Shown: positions 1 through 9,289, counted from the first letter of the stretch. The stretch is DNA of 64,000 bases from an uncultured Bacteroidales bacterium (GCA_944323825.1 CALUTY010000003.1:1-64000), one strand, 5' to 3'. A program made the numbers and translations. The notes: generated by a model not told the origin, from the letters alone.

Positions 1-235
1 TCAGGAACATCAGCGCAACCTTGCCCTCCGGGGTGAAGTATGTTTTTCGTCCTTTCTTCGCTCTCATGCTCTTGCTTGTCAGTCCAAAGTTCTCTGCCAT
101 CTCACCAAGCGGCAGCCTCTTCCTGATTTTTCCCAGCTCGCTAGTCGCGAATGTCTGCCTATACAATTCATAAAAATCGAACTCCGTGAAAGGGAGATCG
201 GGTGATATTCCAGAGAAATTTTGTACCTTAGCCAT
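1..235 (-). CDS. Transposase, N-terminal part (cut by window edge)
   Basis: Reading leftward from an ATG at 235, an open frame runs off the left edge (78 codons visible). It contains a conserved transposase-like opening (FTEFDFYELYRQ, then RLPLGEMAENFGL and KTYFTPEGKVALMF). From memory this resembles the start of DDE transposases common in Bacteroidales. The IS family is uncertain, because the catalytic part lies outside the window. No terminal inverted repeat could be assigned. Confidence 0.6.
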   Translation of the reverse strand, partial: MAKVQNFSGISPDLPFTEFDFYELYRQTFATSELGKIRKRLPLGEMAENFGLTSKSMRAKKGRKTYFTPEGKVALMFL

Positions 236-377
236 GCAGATTAATTTTTGCGATACCTCCAAATTCGGCTTTTCTAGGGCGGTTGGGGGTATTCTTTTTA
301 TCTTTAGCTAAGATACAAATTTTATATTACATTGGCAATCAATTCATTATAAAGTTTTATTCTTTTTACGACAGTCC

Positions 378-1277
378 CTATTTTATATATATAGCTGCTG
401 GTGTGCCATTTATCCCATTTTGGTAAAAAATAGGGTTGCCGTTCTTGTCAATGTAATCCGCGAAAGATCGCAATCTTACGATAATTTTTCCATTGGAAAA
501 TTCTATGGTATATTGTGTTATGGATTCATGCATTACAGCATACTTACTAAATCTATAGCTGTCATAATAACCAGAAACTCCACCATAGGATCCATAGCCC
601 CAATCACGCTTTACAAGAATATCATGATCAGTAATTGATCCTCGGCCAACATGATATTCACCATATTCCGGTTCATCAATTATTCTGGCTACCATCGTTT
701 TGTCGGTTTCGTTGTCGTATTTTATGTTTTTAAATGTTTTGTTATTATAAACACGCCTTTCCGGCCCATCAAAACGGAAAAATATATCAACATCATTGCT
801 TTTTGATATTTTTATCGCATAAGGGAACCATACCGCTAAAGACCCATTTGTGTCTTTCATCTCTGCAAACGACCATGTTCCATAAATCTCGTTATCCTTA
901 AATATCTTATATTTTTCTTTCATCGCCTCTAAAATGGTTTTTTCATCCTGGTACCCGTCGTAATCCTCGGGTCTTAACTGGCGATATTTCTCAATGGATT
1001 TTTCAGCTTTTTTAAAATATTCATCACCTTTTTCCGCACCTATACGTCCATAAATCTTGCAGAGATTTATATAAGTGTCAGCATAATCGGGATCGGTCAT
1101 AGTGACTTTCTCAAACTCCGCAGTTACCTGTTCATAGTCTGCAATAGAACTTGCAATTTCAAACAGAGCCATAGCAGCCTTGAAATGGGACCGTCCCTCA
1201 GGGGACAGAGATTGCCCGTAAACGACCATCGTAGAAGACACGGTCAAACTAATGACTATAAGAATCAAATGTTTCAT
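378..1277 (-). CDS. Secreted protein with TPR-like N-terminal half
   Basis: A 299-residue protein with a hydrophobic signal peptide (about residues 1-21, ending VVYGQ). Residues 25-115 are helical and resemble tetratricopeptide repeats (HFKAAMALFE, DYADTYINLCKIYGRIG, DEYFKKAEKSIEKY). The rest is tyrosine- and glycine-rich, probably beta structure, and I do not recognise it. It is the last gene of a three-gene leftward operon; its ATG lies one base after the stop of the gene upstream. Export to periplasm or outer surface is inferred from the signal. Function unknown. Confidence 0.6.
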   Translation of the reverse strand: MKHLILIVISLTVSSTMVVYGQSLSPEGRSHFKAAMALFEIASSIADYEQVTAEFEKVTMTDPDYADTYINLCKIYGRIGAEKGDEYFKKAEKSIEKYRQLRPEDYDGYQDEKTILEAMKEKYKIFKDNEIYGTWSFAEMKDTNGSLAVWFPYAIKISKSNDVDIFFRFDGPERRVYNNKTFKNIKYDNETDKTMVARIIDEPEYGEYHVGRGSITDHDILVKRDWGYGSYGGVSGYYDSYRFSKYAVMHESITQYTIEFSNGKIIVRLRSFADYIDKNGNPIFYQNGINGTPAAIYIK

Positions 1278-1278
1278 A

Positions 1279-2100
1279 CTATTCAGAATTTAATAAGGAT
1301 TTATGGTAGTTTGAAATGTTTGTTATGACGACACTGCTATTGTCGTTAAAGATAATGATCAAGTTATCACCAATAATGGACAATTGTCTTGCCCCCTTAT
1401 TGACAACATCAATTTTAACACCATCAACATCCACAAAGTATACGCTTTTATCTGTAGCGTAAAAAAGGCAATCGTCAGTATGCAGGACAACAGACTTGAT
1501 AATTAGCGAGTCATTCGCCACTAACAATGGCTCGCCGCCAGACAAGAACACAATACAAGAATCAACAGCCAAAAAACAATCATCTTTGTCTAACGGCGCA
1601 ACATCCCGGATGATACCGGGGACTTTTGTCACAGGCTCTCCCTCGGCAATTGAGAACCGAAAGAAACTGAGCGTAGAATCTGTCGAGAAATAGATGCCGC
1701 TCTCTATGGGCCATATCCTATTTATGTGATTGTCCGTTTTCAATATAGCATACAACCGTCCTTCGTCTTCAGCATAATAAATGGTTGAATCTTTAGCTAG
1801 GAAGCAATCTCCTCCAACCCATGCAATATCGCTGAGCTCACTGTCAAACGGCAGGCGGTAATAACATGGCAAGGTATCATCCATAGACATATAGGCATTA
1901 CCTGAAATAATCAGACCATGCCCTTGCAAGATTTCCCTTATATAATAATCAGAAGAGTCTACCCCCGCTGATAAAAGCTCCACACATTGTGTCCCGTCTG
2001 GTAAGTGAAAAACAACCTCACCCGATGATTGCAATTCTTCTTGCCGAGATGTGCAAGCCAAGGCTGTCAACAACAGGAAGTAAAGGTAGAACTTTTTCAT
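1279..2100 (-). CDS. Lipoprotein with propeller-like repeats
   Basis: The start is placed at the ATG at 2100, which begins MKKFYLYFLLL and gives a clean lipoprotein signal (LTALAC) and a 2-base gap after the upstream stop. An upstream in-frame extension would bury the signal. The mature part has four or five similar blocks of the type DDCFLAVDSCIVFLSGGE and DDCLFYATDKSVYFVDVDG, suggesting beta-propeller blades. Membrane anchoring follows from the lipobox; the repeats are read by eye. Middle gene of the operon. Specific function not recognised. Confidence 0.6.
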   Translation of the reverse strand: MKKFYLYFLLLTALACTSRQEELQSSGEVVFHLPDGTQCVELLSAGVDSSDYYIREILQGHGLIISGNAYMSMDDTLPCYYRLPFDSELSDIAWVGGDCFLAKDSTIYYAEDEGRLYAILKTDNHINRIWPIESGIYFSTDSTLSFFRFSIAEGEPVTKVPGIIRDVAPLDKDDCFLAVDSCIVFLSGGEPLLVANDSLIIKSVVLHTDDCLFYATDKSVYFVDVDGVKIDVVNKGARQLSIIGDNLIIIFNDNSSVVITNISNYHKSLLNSE

Positions 2101-2102
2101 AG

Positions 2103-3185
2103 TTATATTGATTTGTCTACGACATAAGGCATAACGGGATCTAACAATAACCTTTGGAACCATCCTATGGTTTCTTCTTGATTAGTTGGAAGTTGAGGAA
2201 TCCCGACCTCCCCCGATAATTTATATATGTCTTTAACATTTTCCAAGTCAGTATTGCTATCATATTTTCCATATTTTACCGCATTCTTGACCGTATTTAA
2301 GGATCGTTTGACAAGACTAATTTCTGTATTCTTTATACTCGTAGCTCTCTTTAATGTTTCATAAAGTCCTACTACCCCGTTTCCCATAGATGAAAATCCA
2401 GCAACTCTTTCCTTTACCCATTGCGATACTTTACCTATCATATATCCTTTTACATTCTTTTCTCCTTGGTCTTGCCACACATCTCTTATCTGGGAGAAAT
2501 CCCAAGCTTCTTCTTTTACCCAGATTTTATTACCCTGATAATACTTTGGCTGAGAGCCATAAGTGGTGGCTGCTGCAATATATTCTGAACGAGTTCCATA
2601 AAAAGGTTTTGTGTATAGTTTAGATTCAGGGATATACCTTGGCTCATATTTTTTTGAATCTTGAGTTTCCGGGAACTGTTTATCACTATATGTCATCACA
2701 CTTGTATTTGTTGTCTGGCTTCGCATATTATCAGTTGTTGAATAATCTATCCCGCGAAGTCCATAATTGGAATAACCAGGCAAACCAACCAGACCGGACT
2801 TTTCTGGAACATCCCTGAGTCCCGCTTTCAATACTTTATGGTTTCGCTTAAACTCTGCCGTCCTGCGCTCATCTGCTTTACGCATTTCCTCGCGTATAGA
2901 TGCCTCTAACCTTAACTGCGCTGCTCGTCTATATTCCGATTCTCTTTCCGCCTGTATCCGACTTTGTTGAAAATAATCATTATAGTTCATTTCAGAATCT
3001 CTAATGCGTCTGCTTTTCCTCTTTTTTGATATTGATTTCCATTTGCTATTATCCATAGATCTGATATAATCTTCAAAATCGTCCAGTGCTTGATTAGTGA
3101 AGTAAGATTGGGCAAAACATGGTAAAGAGCTGAACGACAATAGTCCCAGTAAGGAAAGCGTCAGTATAAAACATTTTTTGTTCAT
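2103..3185 (-). CDS. Secreted coiled-coil protein
   Basis: The start is set at the ATG at 3185 (MNKKCFILTLSLLGLLSF), which gives a signal peptide ending CFAQS. Residues about 65-120 are strongly charged (ERESEYRRAAQLRLEASI, EEMRKADERRTAEFKR) and probably form a coiled coil. The remainder is unrecognised. First gene of a leftward operon with the lipoprotein and TPR-like protein, so the three may form one envelope complex. This is inference from spacing (2-base and 1-base gaps). Confidence 0.55.
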   Translation of the reverse strand: MNKKCFILTLSLLGLLSFSSLPCFAQSYFTNQALDDFEDYIRSMDNSKWKSISKKRKSRRIRDSEMNYNDYFQQSRIQAERESEYRRAAQLRLEASIREEMRKADERRTAEFKRNHKVLKAGLRDVPEKSGLVGLPGYSNYGLRGIDYSTTDNMRSQTTNTSVMTYSDKQFPETQDSKKYEPRYIPESKLYTKPFYGTRSEYIAAATTYGSQPKYYQGNKIWVKEEAWDFSQIRDVWQDQGEKNVKGYMIGKVSQWVKERVAGFSSMGNGVVGLYETLKRATSIKNTEISLVKRSLNTVKNAVKYGKYDSNTDLENVKDIYKLSGEVGIPQLPTNQEETIGWFQRLLLDPVMPYVVDKSI

Positions 3186-3224
3186 AGTCAAATGAATTTC
3201 GATTATATGAATACATAGCAGTCC

Positions 3225-3232
3225 CAAAGGTA
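3225..3232 (-). promoter_or_regulatory. -7 box of the secreted-protein operon
   Basis: On the minus strand the sequence reads TACCTTTG, an exact match to the Bacteroidetes -7 consensus TAnnTTTG, about 40 bases before the ATG at 3185. No clear -33 TTTG was found at the usual distance. Confidence 0.5.
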
Positions 3233-3279
3233 CTATTTTATTCTAAAAAAACAACCTATTTCAAGTAAGGTCGCCTGCG

Positions 3280-3372
3280 CTACTGGAAGGAGAAGCGGAG
3301 GCCGAGATTCAGATTAAAATTGAACGGATGCTCAGAGTACCCCAACTCACGGCAAAGGTATTGCGGAAATGA
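3280..3372 (-). pseudogene. Remnant of an outer-membrane protein C-terminus
   Basis: Read leftward, the frame gives SFPQYLCRELGYSEHPF followed by NFNLNLGLRFSFQ and a stop at 3280. An ending with alternating hydrophobic residues and a terminal aromatic is typical of outer-membrane beta-barrels. The rest of the gene is missing: the tail of the AAA/DUF1703 copy directly abuts it. This marks a rearrangement boundary. Confidence 0.4.
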
Positions 3373-3376
3373 GTAG

Positions 3377-4163
3377 TCACACGACTTTCCATTCCTCGAT
3401 TCTGCGGGATGCCTTGTCGAAGTTCACGCCGATTTTAAAGATCCTGCGGCTGTCGTCGGCAAACGCTTTGGCGTAGCCTTTCTCCTCAATCTGTGCCAAG
3501 GCCTCGTCGGCGCTGCCGTCGGTCTTGATCTCGATGATGTAGATGTAGCCTTCGGTCTGCAGGAGGATGTCGATGCGGCCGTTGCTGGTCTGGTATTCAG
3601 TCCGGACATATTCTCCGAGGAGTTCGAATATGAGGTACATGGCATACTGGAAGTCGCGCTCGGCATCTCCCTGGATCTGGTAGTTAGCCCTTGCGAACAG
3701 GCCTTCAAGGAGGCGCATCATCTCTTCGGGCTTTCCTGTACGCGCTGCACGCGCCAGTTTTGAGATGAGGGTGATTCCGGATGTAGGTTCATCCGGAATG
3801 TAATACTGGAAAATAAAGTTCAGAAAACCAGTCTTGACTTCGGAATTCGGGAATCCGAGCCGGTAAAGACCGAATTCCCTGTCATAGCCGGTAATGGTAA
3901 GGTATCCGCTCTGATACAGCAGAGGAATCGGGTTTTCGAATACCGTGTTTATGCTGCTCAAGAGCGTCGAATCCACTTCCTCATCGGAAAGCGTAGTGAT
4001 GTCGAATGATGTCCGCTGCATGACCATTACAAGGAATGACGGTGTGCCGGTCTCGAACCAGTATTCATTGAAGCGTCTGCTGGCAAATGTATTCAGGAGG
4101 CTGAACGGATTGTACATGCCCTCGGACTCCTCGCTGAAATGGTAGCCGTCATACATTTCCTTG
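3377..4163 (-). pseudogene. Truncated AAA ATPase/PD-(D/E)XK (DUF1703) gene, copy 3
   Basis: This is the C-terminal half of the gene family present intact at 16184 and 17928. It matches them from KEMYDGYHFSEESEG to the end and includes the nuclease motif GRIDI-IEIK. The ATPase half, with its RRFGKS loop and LIDEYD motif, is gone. Similarity to the intact copies stops at about 4163 (CTCAAGGAAATG), about ten bases from the end of an IS3-type element, so transposition plus deletion probably removed the front. The last 370 bases are almost identical to the other copies. Probably non-functional as an ATPase. Confidence 0.8.
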
Positions 4164-4173
4164 AGTTAGGAAA

Positions 4174-4829
4174 TGTCTTTCCCTGAAAAAAGTTGACTCG
4201 CAAAATCAAAAAAACAAATGCGAATCAAACATTCACTCAAACGGGAGCTTTATTATGAGAAAGCGATGGATCTATACTTCAAGGGAGGCATGTGCGGGAC
4301 CCATATCTGCAAGATTCTGCCCATTTCCCGAGCCATTCTATATAAATGGATTGCTATCTTTGCGGAGGAGAACCCGCAAATGTCATCGATGAAACGAGTA
4401 AAAGGAGTCAAGAAAACCCTCTCGCCCTCACCGGCTGTTCAAGGAGAAGAACAGCCGCAGACCATACAGGCACTTCAGGACGAGCTGAAGCGACTTCGGG
4501 AGCAGCTCAGGGAGGCCGAGATCAAGGCGGAAGCATACGATGAACTCATAAATGTCGCAGAGGCCAAGTTCAATATCCCGATAAGAAAAAAAAGCTGGCG
4601 CCAAGCGGTAGAGAACCTGCATGCGAAGGATCCCGAACGGTATGGGGTTCAGTTCCTTTGCAGGCTGTTTGGCGTATCGAAGCAGGCATATTACAAACAT
4701 GACGAGTCGAAGGTCCTGGCCCGGGCGGCCCGGGAAGCCTTCGCCTTGGAATACATCAGGGACATCCGTTCGAAGGATCCGGGAATCGGAGGCACCAAGC
4801 TCTGGCACATGTACCGGCGCGATTTTCAG
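4174..4829 (+). mobile_element. Left part of an IS3-family insertion sequence
   Basis: The probable left end begins TGTCTTTCCCTGAAAAAAG at 4174, and IS3 elements typically begin with TG. The transposase frame starts at 4218. It encodes a helix-turn-helix (about residues 10-45), a leucine-zipper-like segment (80-105) and the start of the OrfB-like region, then stops before any DDE catalytic residue. The right half and right inverted repeat are missing. The element joins an aminotransferase gene at about 4829. Confidence 0.7.
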
Positions 4830-5501
4830 AAGAACAACCCTGCCGGCCGCGTCTGGACCCGTGAGGAGCTCACACGCATAGGAGAGATATGTCTCAGAAA
4901 CAATGTCATGGTCGTGGCAGATGAAATCCACTGCGAACTTGTCTTCGGCGGTCATAAGTACATTCCTTTCGCCTCGATTTCAGAAGAGTTCCTGCATAAC
5001 TGCATCACCTGCATATCCCCGAGCAAGGCATTCAACATAGCCGGGCTACAGATAGCCAATATCGTGGCCTCAGACCCGGAGAAGAAGGCAAAAATCGACA
5101 GGGCAGTCAACATAAACGAAGTCTGCGATGTCAACCCGTTCGGCGTCAATGCCCTGATCGCAGCCTACAATGAGGGTGAAGAATGGCTTGAACAACTGCT
5201 TGAGTACATCAGCGGCAACTGGCAGTATATGAAAGAATTCTGCGCAAAAAAACTGCCGGATTTCCCACTTGTCGAACTCGAAGGGACCTATCTTGCATGG
5301 ATGGACTGCCGCAAGCTCGCAATGCCTTCCATGCAGCTCGAAGAAGACCTTATCGAAAAGACCGGTCTCTGGCTGAATGCCGGTTCCATGTATGGAGAGG
5401 ACGGGGAAGGCTTCATGCGCTGGAATCTCGCCTGCCCTCGCGCAAGGGTCATAGACGGCCTCGGCAGATTCCTGAAATATATTTCTGCAGCCGGGAAATG
5501 A
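4218..5501 (+). pseudogene. In-frame chimera: IS3 transposase front, PatB/MalY aminotransferase back
   Basis: One open frame of 427 codons has two unrelated halves. Residues 1 to about 204 are IS3 transposase (HTH, zipper, FGVSKQAYYKHDES, DPGIGGTKLWHMYRRDF). From about residue 206 it is the C-terminal two-thirds of a PatB/MalY-type PLP-dependent C-S lyase/aminotransferase. That part shows NNPAGRVWTREEL, VVADEIHCELVF and the PLP-lysine motif SPSKAFN (Lys270). The aminotransferase N-terminus and the transposase catalytic core are both absent, so neither activity is expected. It arose by insertion followed by deletion that happened to preserve the frame. Whether it is expressed cannot be told. 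Confidence 0.8.
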
Positions 5502-5541
5502 GATGCCTGTCATCATAAATGTACCGGACTGCCGTAAAAAC

Positions 5542-5582
5542 AGAGCCATATCTTTCTCCGGGATGGAGTCGGATATGGCTCT
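5542..5582. terminator. Bidirectional hairpin terminator
   Basis: An 11-base perfect stem AGAGCCATATC / GATATGGCTCT lies between the convergent chimera and DUF362 gene. On the minus strand it is followed by TGTTTTTAC, a reasonable T tract; on the plus strand by TTTGCT, which is weaker. Confidence 0.7.
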
Positions 5583-5612
5583 TTGCTATAATTGAGGGCT
5601 ATAGCTTTCTGC

Positions 5613-6575
5613 TCAGTCTATGCTGACAAGCCTGTAATTCTTTGTACCGAGTCCTATTTTCTCGGCATAGTCCACAGTATGACGGCCGTTGCGGCTTTCC
5701 ACACGCTCTATGAGAGGCTTAGGGTTGTTCCCCTCTGACGGCTCCATGTTGTAGACAATGTCAAGGCAGGCATTGTCAAGGGCGACAGGGTCAAGAGAAG
5801 CGAAAATGCCCACATCAAGCATTTCAGGATCGCTCGGATGCGAATCGCAGTCACAGTCCACGGACAGATTGTTCATGACATTGATGTATATGATGTTGTC
5901 CCCGAAATAGTCGGCAACTCCCTGCGCTGCCGCAGCCATAGACTCAAGAAATCCGTCCTGGTTGTCCACATGTCCCCACAGTTCCCCTACTTCATGCGTG
6001 ACTCCGGCAGTATGGATATAGGCCTTTCCGTTTGCCGAAGCCACTCCGATGGACTGGTTCTTGATGACACCTCCGAAGCCGGCCATTGCATGTCCCTTGA
6101 AATGCGCAAGGTTGATCATGAAGTCATAATTCTTCATGTGCGTCCCGACGATGTCATATTTGATATGTGTGGTGTCCCTCACCGGAATGTTGAATTCTCC
6201 CTCGGCATCCATTATGTCCACATCTGCAATGTCAAAGAACCCGTGCTCGCGGGCAGCCTGGATGTGGTCCTCAGTATTTGACCTCCTTCCGCCGTAGGCA
6301 GTATTGCATTCCACGATGGTCCCGTCCACCTTCTGCACCAGGTCCTTGATGAGAGAAGGCTGCAGGAAATTGTGTCCTCCCGGCTCTCCCGTGCTTATTT
6401 TCACGGCAACCCGCCCTTCTGCAGGACGGCCAAGTGCCTCATAGATTCTCACCAGTGCTTCAGGAGTGATCTCCTCCGTCATATAGACCACCGACTCTGC
6501 CTTCCCCTCTTTCTGCTGCCCGGAACATGCCATCACAAGTCCCAGCGCCATCATTGACAAAAAAATCTTTTTCAT
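5613..6575 (-). CDS. DUF362-domain lipoprotein
   Basis: Start at the ATG at 6575 (MKKIFLSMMALGLVMACSG), giving a lipobox at LVMAC. The mature protein carries the DUF362 signature: VAVKISTGEPGGHNFLQP, then INLAHFKGHAMAGFGGVIKNQSIG, and FASLDPVALDNACLD near the end. DUF362 proteins are often fused to ferredoxin domains; none is seen here, and no CX2CX2C cluster is present. The DCDCD stretch might bind metal, which is speculation. It stands alone between a terminator and its own promoter. Biochemical role of the family is not established. Confidence 0.85.
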   Translation of the reverse strand: MKKIFLSMMALGLVMACSGQQKEGKAESVVYMTEEITPEALVRIYEALGRPAEGRVAVKISTGEPGGHNFLQPSLIKDLVQKVDGTIVECNTAYGGRRSNTEDHIQAAREHGFFDIADVDIMDAEGEFNIPVRDTTHIKYDIVGTHMKNYDFMINLAHFKGHAMAGFGGVIKNQSIGVASANGKAYIHTAGVTHEVGELWGHVDNQDGFLESMAAAAQGVADYFGDNIIYINVMNNLSVDCDCDSHPSDPEMLDVGIFASLDPVALDNACLDIVYNMEPSEGNNPKPLIERVESRNGRHTVDYAEKIGLGTKNYRLVSID

Positions 6576-6620
6576 AGCATAAAACAATTACAATCGGATG
6601 TCACACTTTCATCCACGATG

Positions 6621-6628
6621 CAAAAATA
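6621..6628 (-). promoter_or_regulatory. -7 box of the DUF362 gene
   Basis: Minus strand TATTTTTG, an exact TAnnTTTG match, about 46 bases before the ATG at 6575. Confidence 0.5.
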
Positions 6629-6704
6629 TGACGCTTTCACCCAAAACCAATTACTCCGATTACTGATTATTTTACCATTTTTACATTCTTGTCTGAATGA
6701 TGCA

Positions 6705-7604
6705 CTACCCTCTTGACAGGATGACCTCAGCATGTCGCCTTATCTGTTCCCTGAGATGTGCCGGGGATTTGACCTCCACATTATAGCCGTGGGAAAGGAT
6801 TTCCTGGATAAAGTCATATGTCGGAGCCAGATAATAGCGGAATACGGAATAGTCCTCGCCGTGGTCAATCTCCTCCTGTGAATGATGGAGAGGCAGAGTC
6901 CTGAAATACTCCCGCTGCGTGCCATACACCTTCAGCTCAATGATTTCCGGCGGGCAGGCATCTTCCACTATCACGCCGAACGCATTGTAGAAATATGCAT
7001 CCGGGCTGAAATCCGCCGGAACTTCGAAGGCATTTTCTGTCTGCGAAAGCCCCTGGATCCTGTCAAGCGCATATATCCTCATGACATCCCTGTTCACATC
7101 CCTTGCTATCATGTACCATCTCTGCTTGAAGACCTTGATGAAATAAGGTTCCACTTCCGTATCATACCGGCTCTGCCTCCAGAAGCTCTTGTATGTCATT
7201 TCAAGGGACCGGCCATCACGCATCGCTTCAATTATCGGTGTCAGATATTTCTGTCCTGACGGAATCTGCTCAAACATGATGCGGCGTTTCAGATGGTGGC
7301 TCTCATTGATCAGATTGTTTACTGCAAAGGTATTGAGAAGCCATGTCCTCACCCCTCCCCTTTTCATGTCATCGGCATTTTCAATATAGTACCGGTAGCC
7401 GTTCTTCTTGTCACATACTATGTTGATGTCGAATATGTCCTCTATCGCTTTCCTGTGATTATGGAAAGTCTTGAGCGGCAGATCCTCGCCTCCGCTCATG
7501 CTGTTGCGTGTCCATTTCTCATTGATTTCCTCAAATGTAATCCCATCGGCCCGATATATGGTATCCACCAGCCAGATATACCTGTTAAACAAGTCTTTTG
7601 CCAT
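6705..7604 (-). CDS. WYL-domain transcriptional regulator 1
   Basis: Start taken at the ATG at 7604; an upstream TTG in frame overlaps the promoter site. The first 100 residues form a helical DNA-binding region (FNRYIWLVDTIYRADGI, TFHNHRKAIEDIFDI). A WYL domain follows (LEMTYKSFW, VEPYFIKVFKQRWYMIARD, IYALDRIQ). A C-terminal extension carries LPLHHSQEE and FRYYLAPTYDFIQEIL. WYL proteins sense nucleic-acid or nucleotide ligands, and several (BrxR, CapW) control anti-phage loci; DriD responds to single-stranded DNA. Its own promoter carries the island motif at 7626-7661, so autoregulation is likely. It is a diverged paralogue of the gene at 8181. Confidence 0.85.
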   Translation of the reverse strand: MAKDLFNRYIWLVDTIYRADGITFEEINEKWTRNSMSGGEDLPLKTFHNHRKAIEDIFDINIVCDKKNGYRYYIENADDMKRGGVRTWLLNTFAVNNLINESHHLKRRIMFEQIPSGQKYLTPIIEAMRDGRSLEMTYKSFWRQSRYDTEVEPYFIKVFKQRWYMIARDVNRDVMRIYALDRIQGLSQTENAFEVPADFSPDAYFYNAFGVIVEDACPPEIIELKVYGTQREYFRTLPLHHSQEEIDHGEDYSVFRYYLAPTYDFIQEILSHGYNVEVKSPAHLREQIRRHAEVILSRG

Positions 7605-7625
7605 AGCATTGTAGTTTTGTTTCCG

Positions 7626-7661
7626 CAAATATGGAATAAAGTTATGCCAAAACTTGACACA
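7626..7661 (-). promoter_or_regulatory. Island operator/promoter, WYL1
   Basis: Minus strand: half-site TGTGTC, six bases, TGGCATA, nine bases, then CATATTTG as the -7 box. The operator occupies the place of the -33 element. The ATG is at 7604, so the leader is only about 15 bases. It has the standard spacing of the 13-member set. Confidence 0.75.
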
Positions 7662-7689
7662 TCAAACATTTTTCCTTGAAAAACATATA

Positions 7690-8178
7690 TTACAGCAACT
7701 TCAAAGCGATGGCGGCACAGGCTTCCGCATCGGCGAGAGCATTGTGGTGGTTTTCCATATTGTAGCCGCAGGCGGCTGCAGAGAGATGAAGCTGATGGCT
7801 CGGTATGTCCAGGCACCGGCGTGAAGCCGCAAGAGTACAATAAAATTCGTAACCGGGGTATTCCATTCCATATTCTTCAAATGCGGCCTTCAGGCAACTT
7901 TCATCAAAGGGACGATTGTGGGCGACGAGCGGAAGGCCTGCGATACGCCCTTCTATCTGAGTCCAAACCTCAGGAAACCTGGGCTGGCTGTCTGTATCCT
8001 CATGCGTAAGCCCATGGACTTCCGTAGTCCAATAAGTATAATAGTTGGGTGACGGCTGGATGAGACTGTAGAATCTGTCGACAATCTTTCCTTCACGGAC
8101 TACCACTACTCCGACACTGCATATGCTGGAACGCCGCCCGTTGGCTGTTTCAAAATCTATTGCTGCAAAATCCTGCAT
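7690..8178 (-). CDS. DEDDh-family 3'-5' exonuclease (DnaQ-like)
   Basis: A 162-residue RNase T/DnaQ-fold exonuclease. Exo I is present as IDFETAN (Asp8, Glu10), Exo II as VAHNRPFDESCL and Exo III as HHNALADAEA with the His and Asp of the DEDDh type. No other domain is present, as in stand-alone proofreading-like or RNA-trimming nucleases. The ATG at 8178 is two bases from the stop of WYL regulator 2, so the two are co-transcribed. Substrate (DNA or RNA) cannot be decided from sequence. In this setting it may trim ends during repair, which is inference. Confidence 0.9.
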   Translation of the reverse strand: MQDFAAIDFETANGRRSSICSVGVVVVREGKIVDRFYSLIQPSPNYYTYWTTEVHGLTHEDTDSQPRFPEVWTQIEGRIAGLPLVAHNRPFDESCLKAAFEEYGMEYPGYEFYCTLAASRRCLDIPSHQLHLSAAACGYNMENHHNALADAEACAAIALKLL

Positions 8179-8180
8179 GG

Positions 8181-9086
8181 TCAATCATTTTTATACAAGT
8201 TATACATATCAGATACCCACCCCTTCATCGTCTTTCTTAAAGTCTCAGGAGAAATGACCTCCATCATTGCGCCTACATGAAGCAAACGCATGACAAAATC
8301 ATAGGTAGGAGTCAGGAAAAACTCAAAATCCGCATACTCCCCATTGTCTTCCAGCAACCTCTGGCTATGATGCAGAGGAAGGGATTTTATATATGGGATA
8401 TGGCTTCCGTATGCCCTGATGACTATACGCTGCGGCTTCATGCCTTTGTCTGTGACTATTCCGTAATAATTTGAAAAATAATCCGAAGCGGAAAAGTCTT
8501 TCGGGAGTCTGAATGTGTCTGCCGTCACCTCCAAATCCGCTATGCGGTCCAGACCGTAAATTCTCAGATCATCATATTGGACATTGCGGGCCAGAACATA
8601 CCACCGGTCTTCAAACAGCTTTACACAATATGGCTCAATGGCGAACTTATGGCTTTCAGTCCTGTTGAACCGGCAATATGTGATTGTCACGGCATGGTTT
8701 TCCCTCATTGCCTCAAGCAAGGCCGCCAGGTGGTTGTGTGCAGATGGAATGCTGTTGACGAGAATCCGGTCCTTCAGTGAAAAGTTCTCGCTGATAAGGT
8801 TGCTTACGGCAAAGGAGTCAAGCATCCATTTTTTCAGCTCGTCCTCATCAATATCCTCCGGATTCTCTATATAATAGAGGTAGCCGCCTGCCCTCTGGCA
8901 GGAGATGATTATCCCGAACTGACTGAAAATCGCATCTTTCCAGCGATTGAATGTCGATCGGTTCAACGGTCTGTAGTCACTCAGGTCCTTATTGCGCTCC
9001 CAGCGGTCGGAAATTTCCTCCAAAGAAATCTTTCCGGCTCTTCTGATAGTGTCTATCAGCCATATGTATTTTTGAAACTGCTGCAT
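8181..9086 (-). CDS. WYL-domain transcriptional regulator 2
   Basis: A 301-residue paralogue of the regulator at 6705, with the same order of parts: helical N-terminus (FQKYIWLIDTIRRAGKI, STFNRWKDAIFSQFGI), WYL core (VTITYCRFN, IEPYCVKLFEDRWYVLARN, IYGLDRIADL) and the C-terminal LPLHHSQR and FFLTPTYDFVMRLL motifs. Two such paralogues side by side may form a heterodimer or an activator/repressor pair; this is inference. It is followed closely by the exonuclease gene. Upstream sequence holds a poor match to the island motif (9121-9139) and is shared with the divergent AAA ATPase gene at 9316. Confidence 0.85.
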   Translation of the reverse strand: MQQFQKYIWLIDTIRRAGKISLEEISDRWERNKDLSDYRPLNRSTFNRWKDAIFSQFGIIISCQRAGGYLYYIENPEDIDEDELKKWMLDSFAVSNLISENFSLKDRILVNSIPSAHNHLAALLEAMRENHAVTITYCRFNRTESHKFAIEPYCVKLFEDRWYVLARNVQYDDLRIYGLDRIADLEVTADTFRLPKDFSASDYFSNYYGIVTDKGMKPQRIVIRAYGSHIPYIKSLPLHHSQRLLEDNGEYADFEFFLTPTYDFVMRLLHVGAMMEVISPETLRKTMKGWVSDMYNLYKND

Positions 9087-9253
9087 ATTTAAGTTTGTTT
9101 CCCGTAAAATTAGTCAAATAATGGCATATCTATGTCATCCAGCAACTCAGTCTGCAAAGTAACGCATAACATGTCTCATTTTCATATACAACTTCCGATT
9201 AATTCTGGCCGCGCCTCTGAAATTTGACGGCAAAAATTATTTTTTTCAATACT

Positions 9254-9289
9254 TGTATCAACAAATGGCACATCATGGCTGTATCTTTG
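9254..9289 (+). promoter_or_regulatory. Island operator/promoter, AAA ATPase
   Basis: TGTATC, six bases, TGGCACA, nine bases, then a perfect -7 TATCTTTG at 9282-9289. The ATG follows at 9316. It lies in the 229-base divergent region between WYL regulator 2 and this gene. Confidence 0.75.

Noticed and set aside
4428..4955. Leftward open frame opposite the IS3-PatB chimera.
   Set aside because: Shadow of the coding strand: it crosses the chimera junction and has no recognisable domain.
9121..9180. Two weaker operator-like sequences upstream of WYL regulator 2.
   Set aside because: The half-sites match poorly and the -7 sequences are far from consensus, so they were not counted among the 13 sites.
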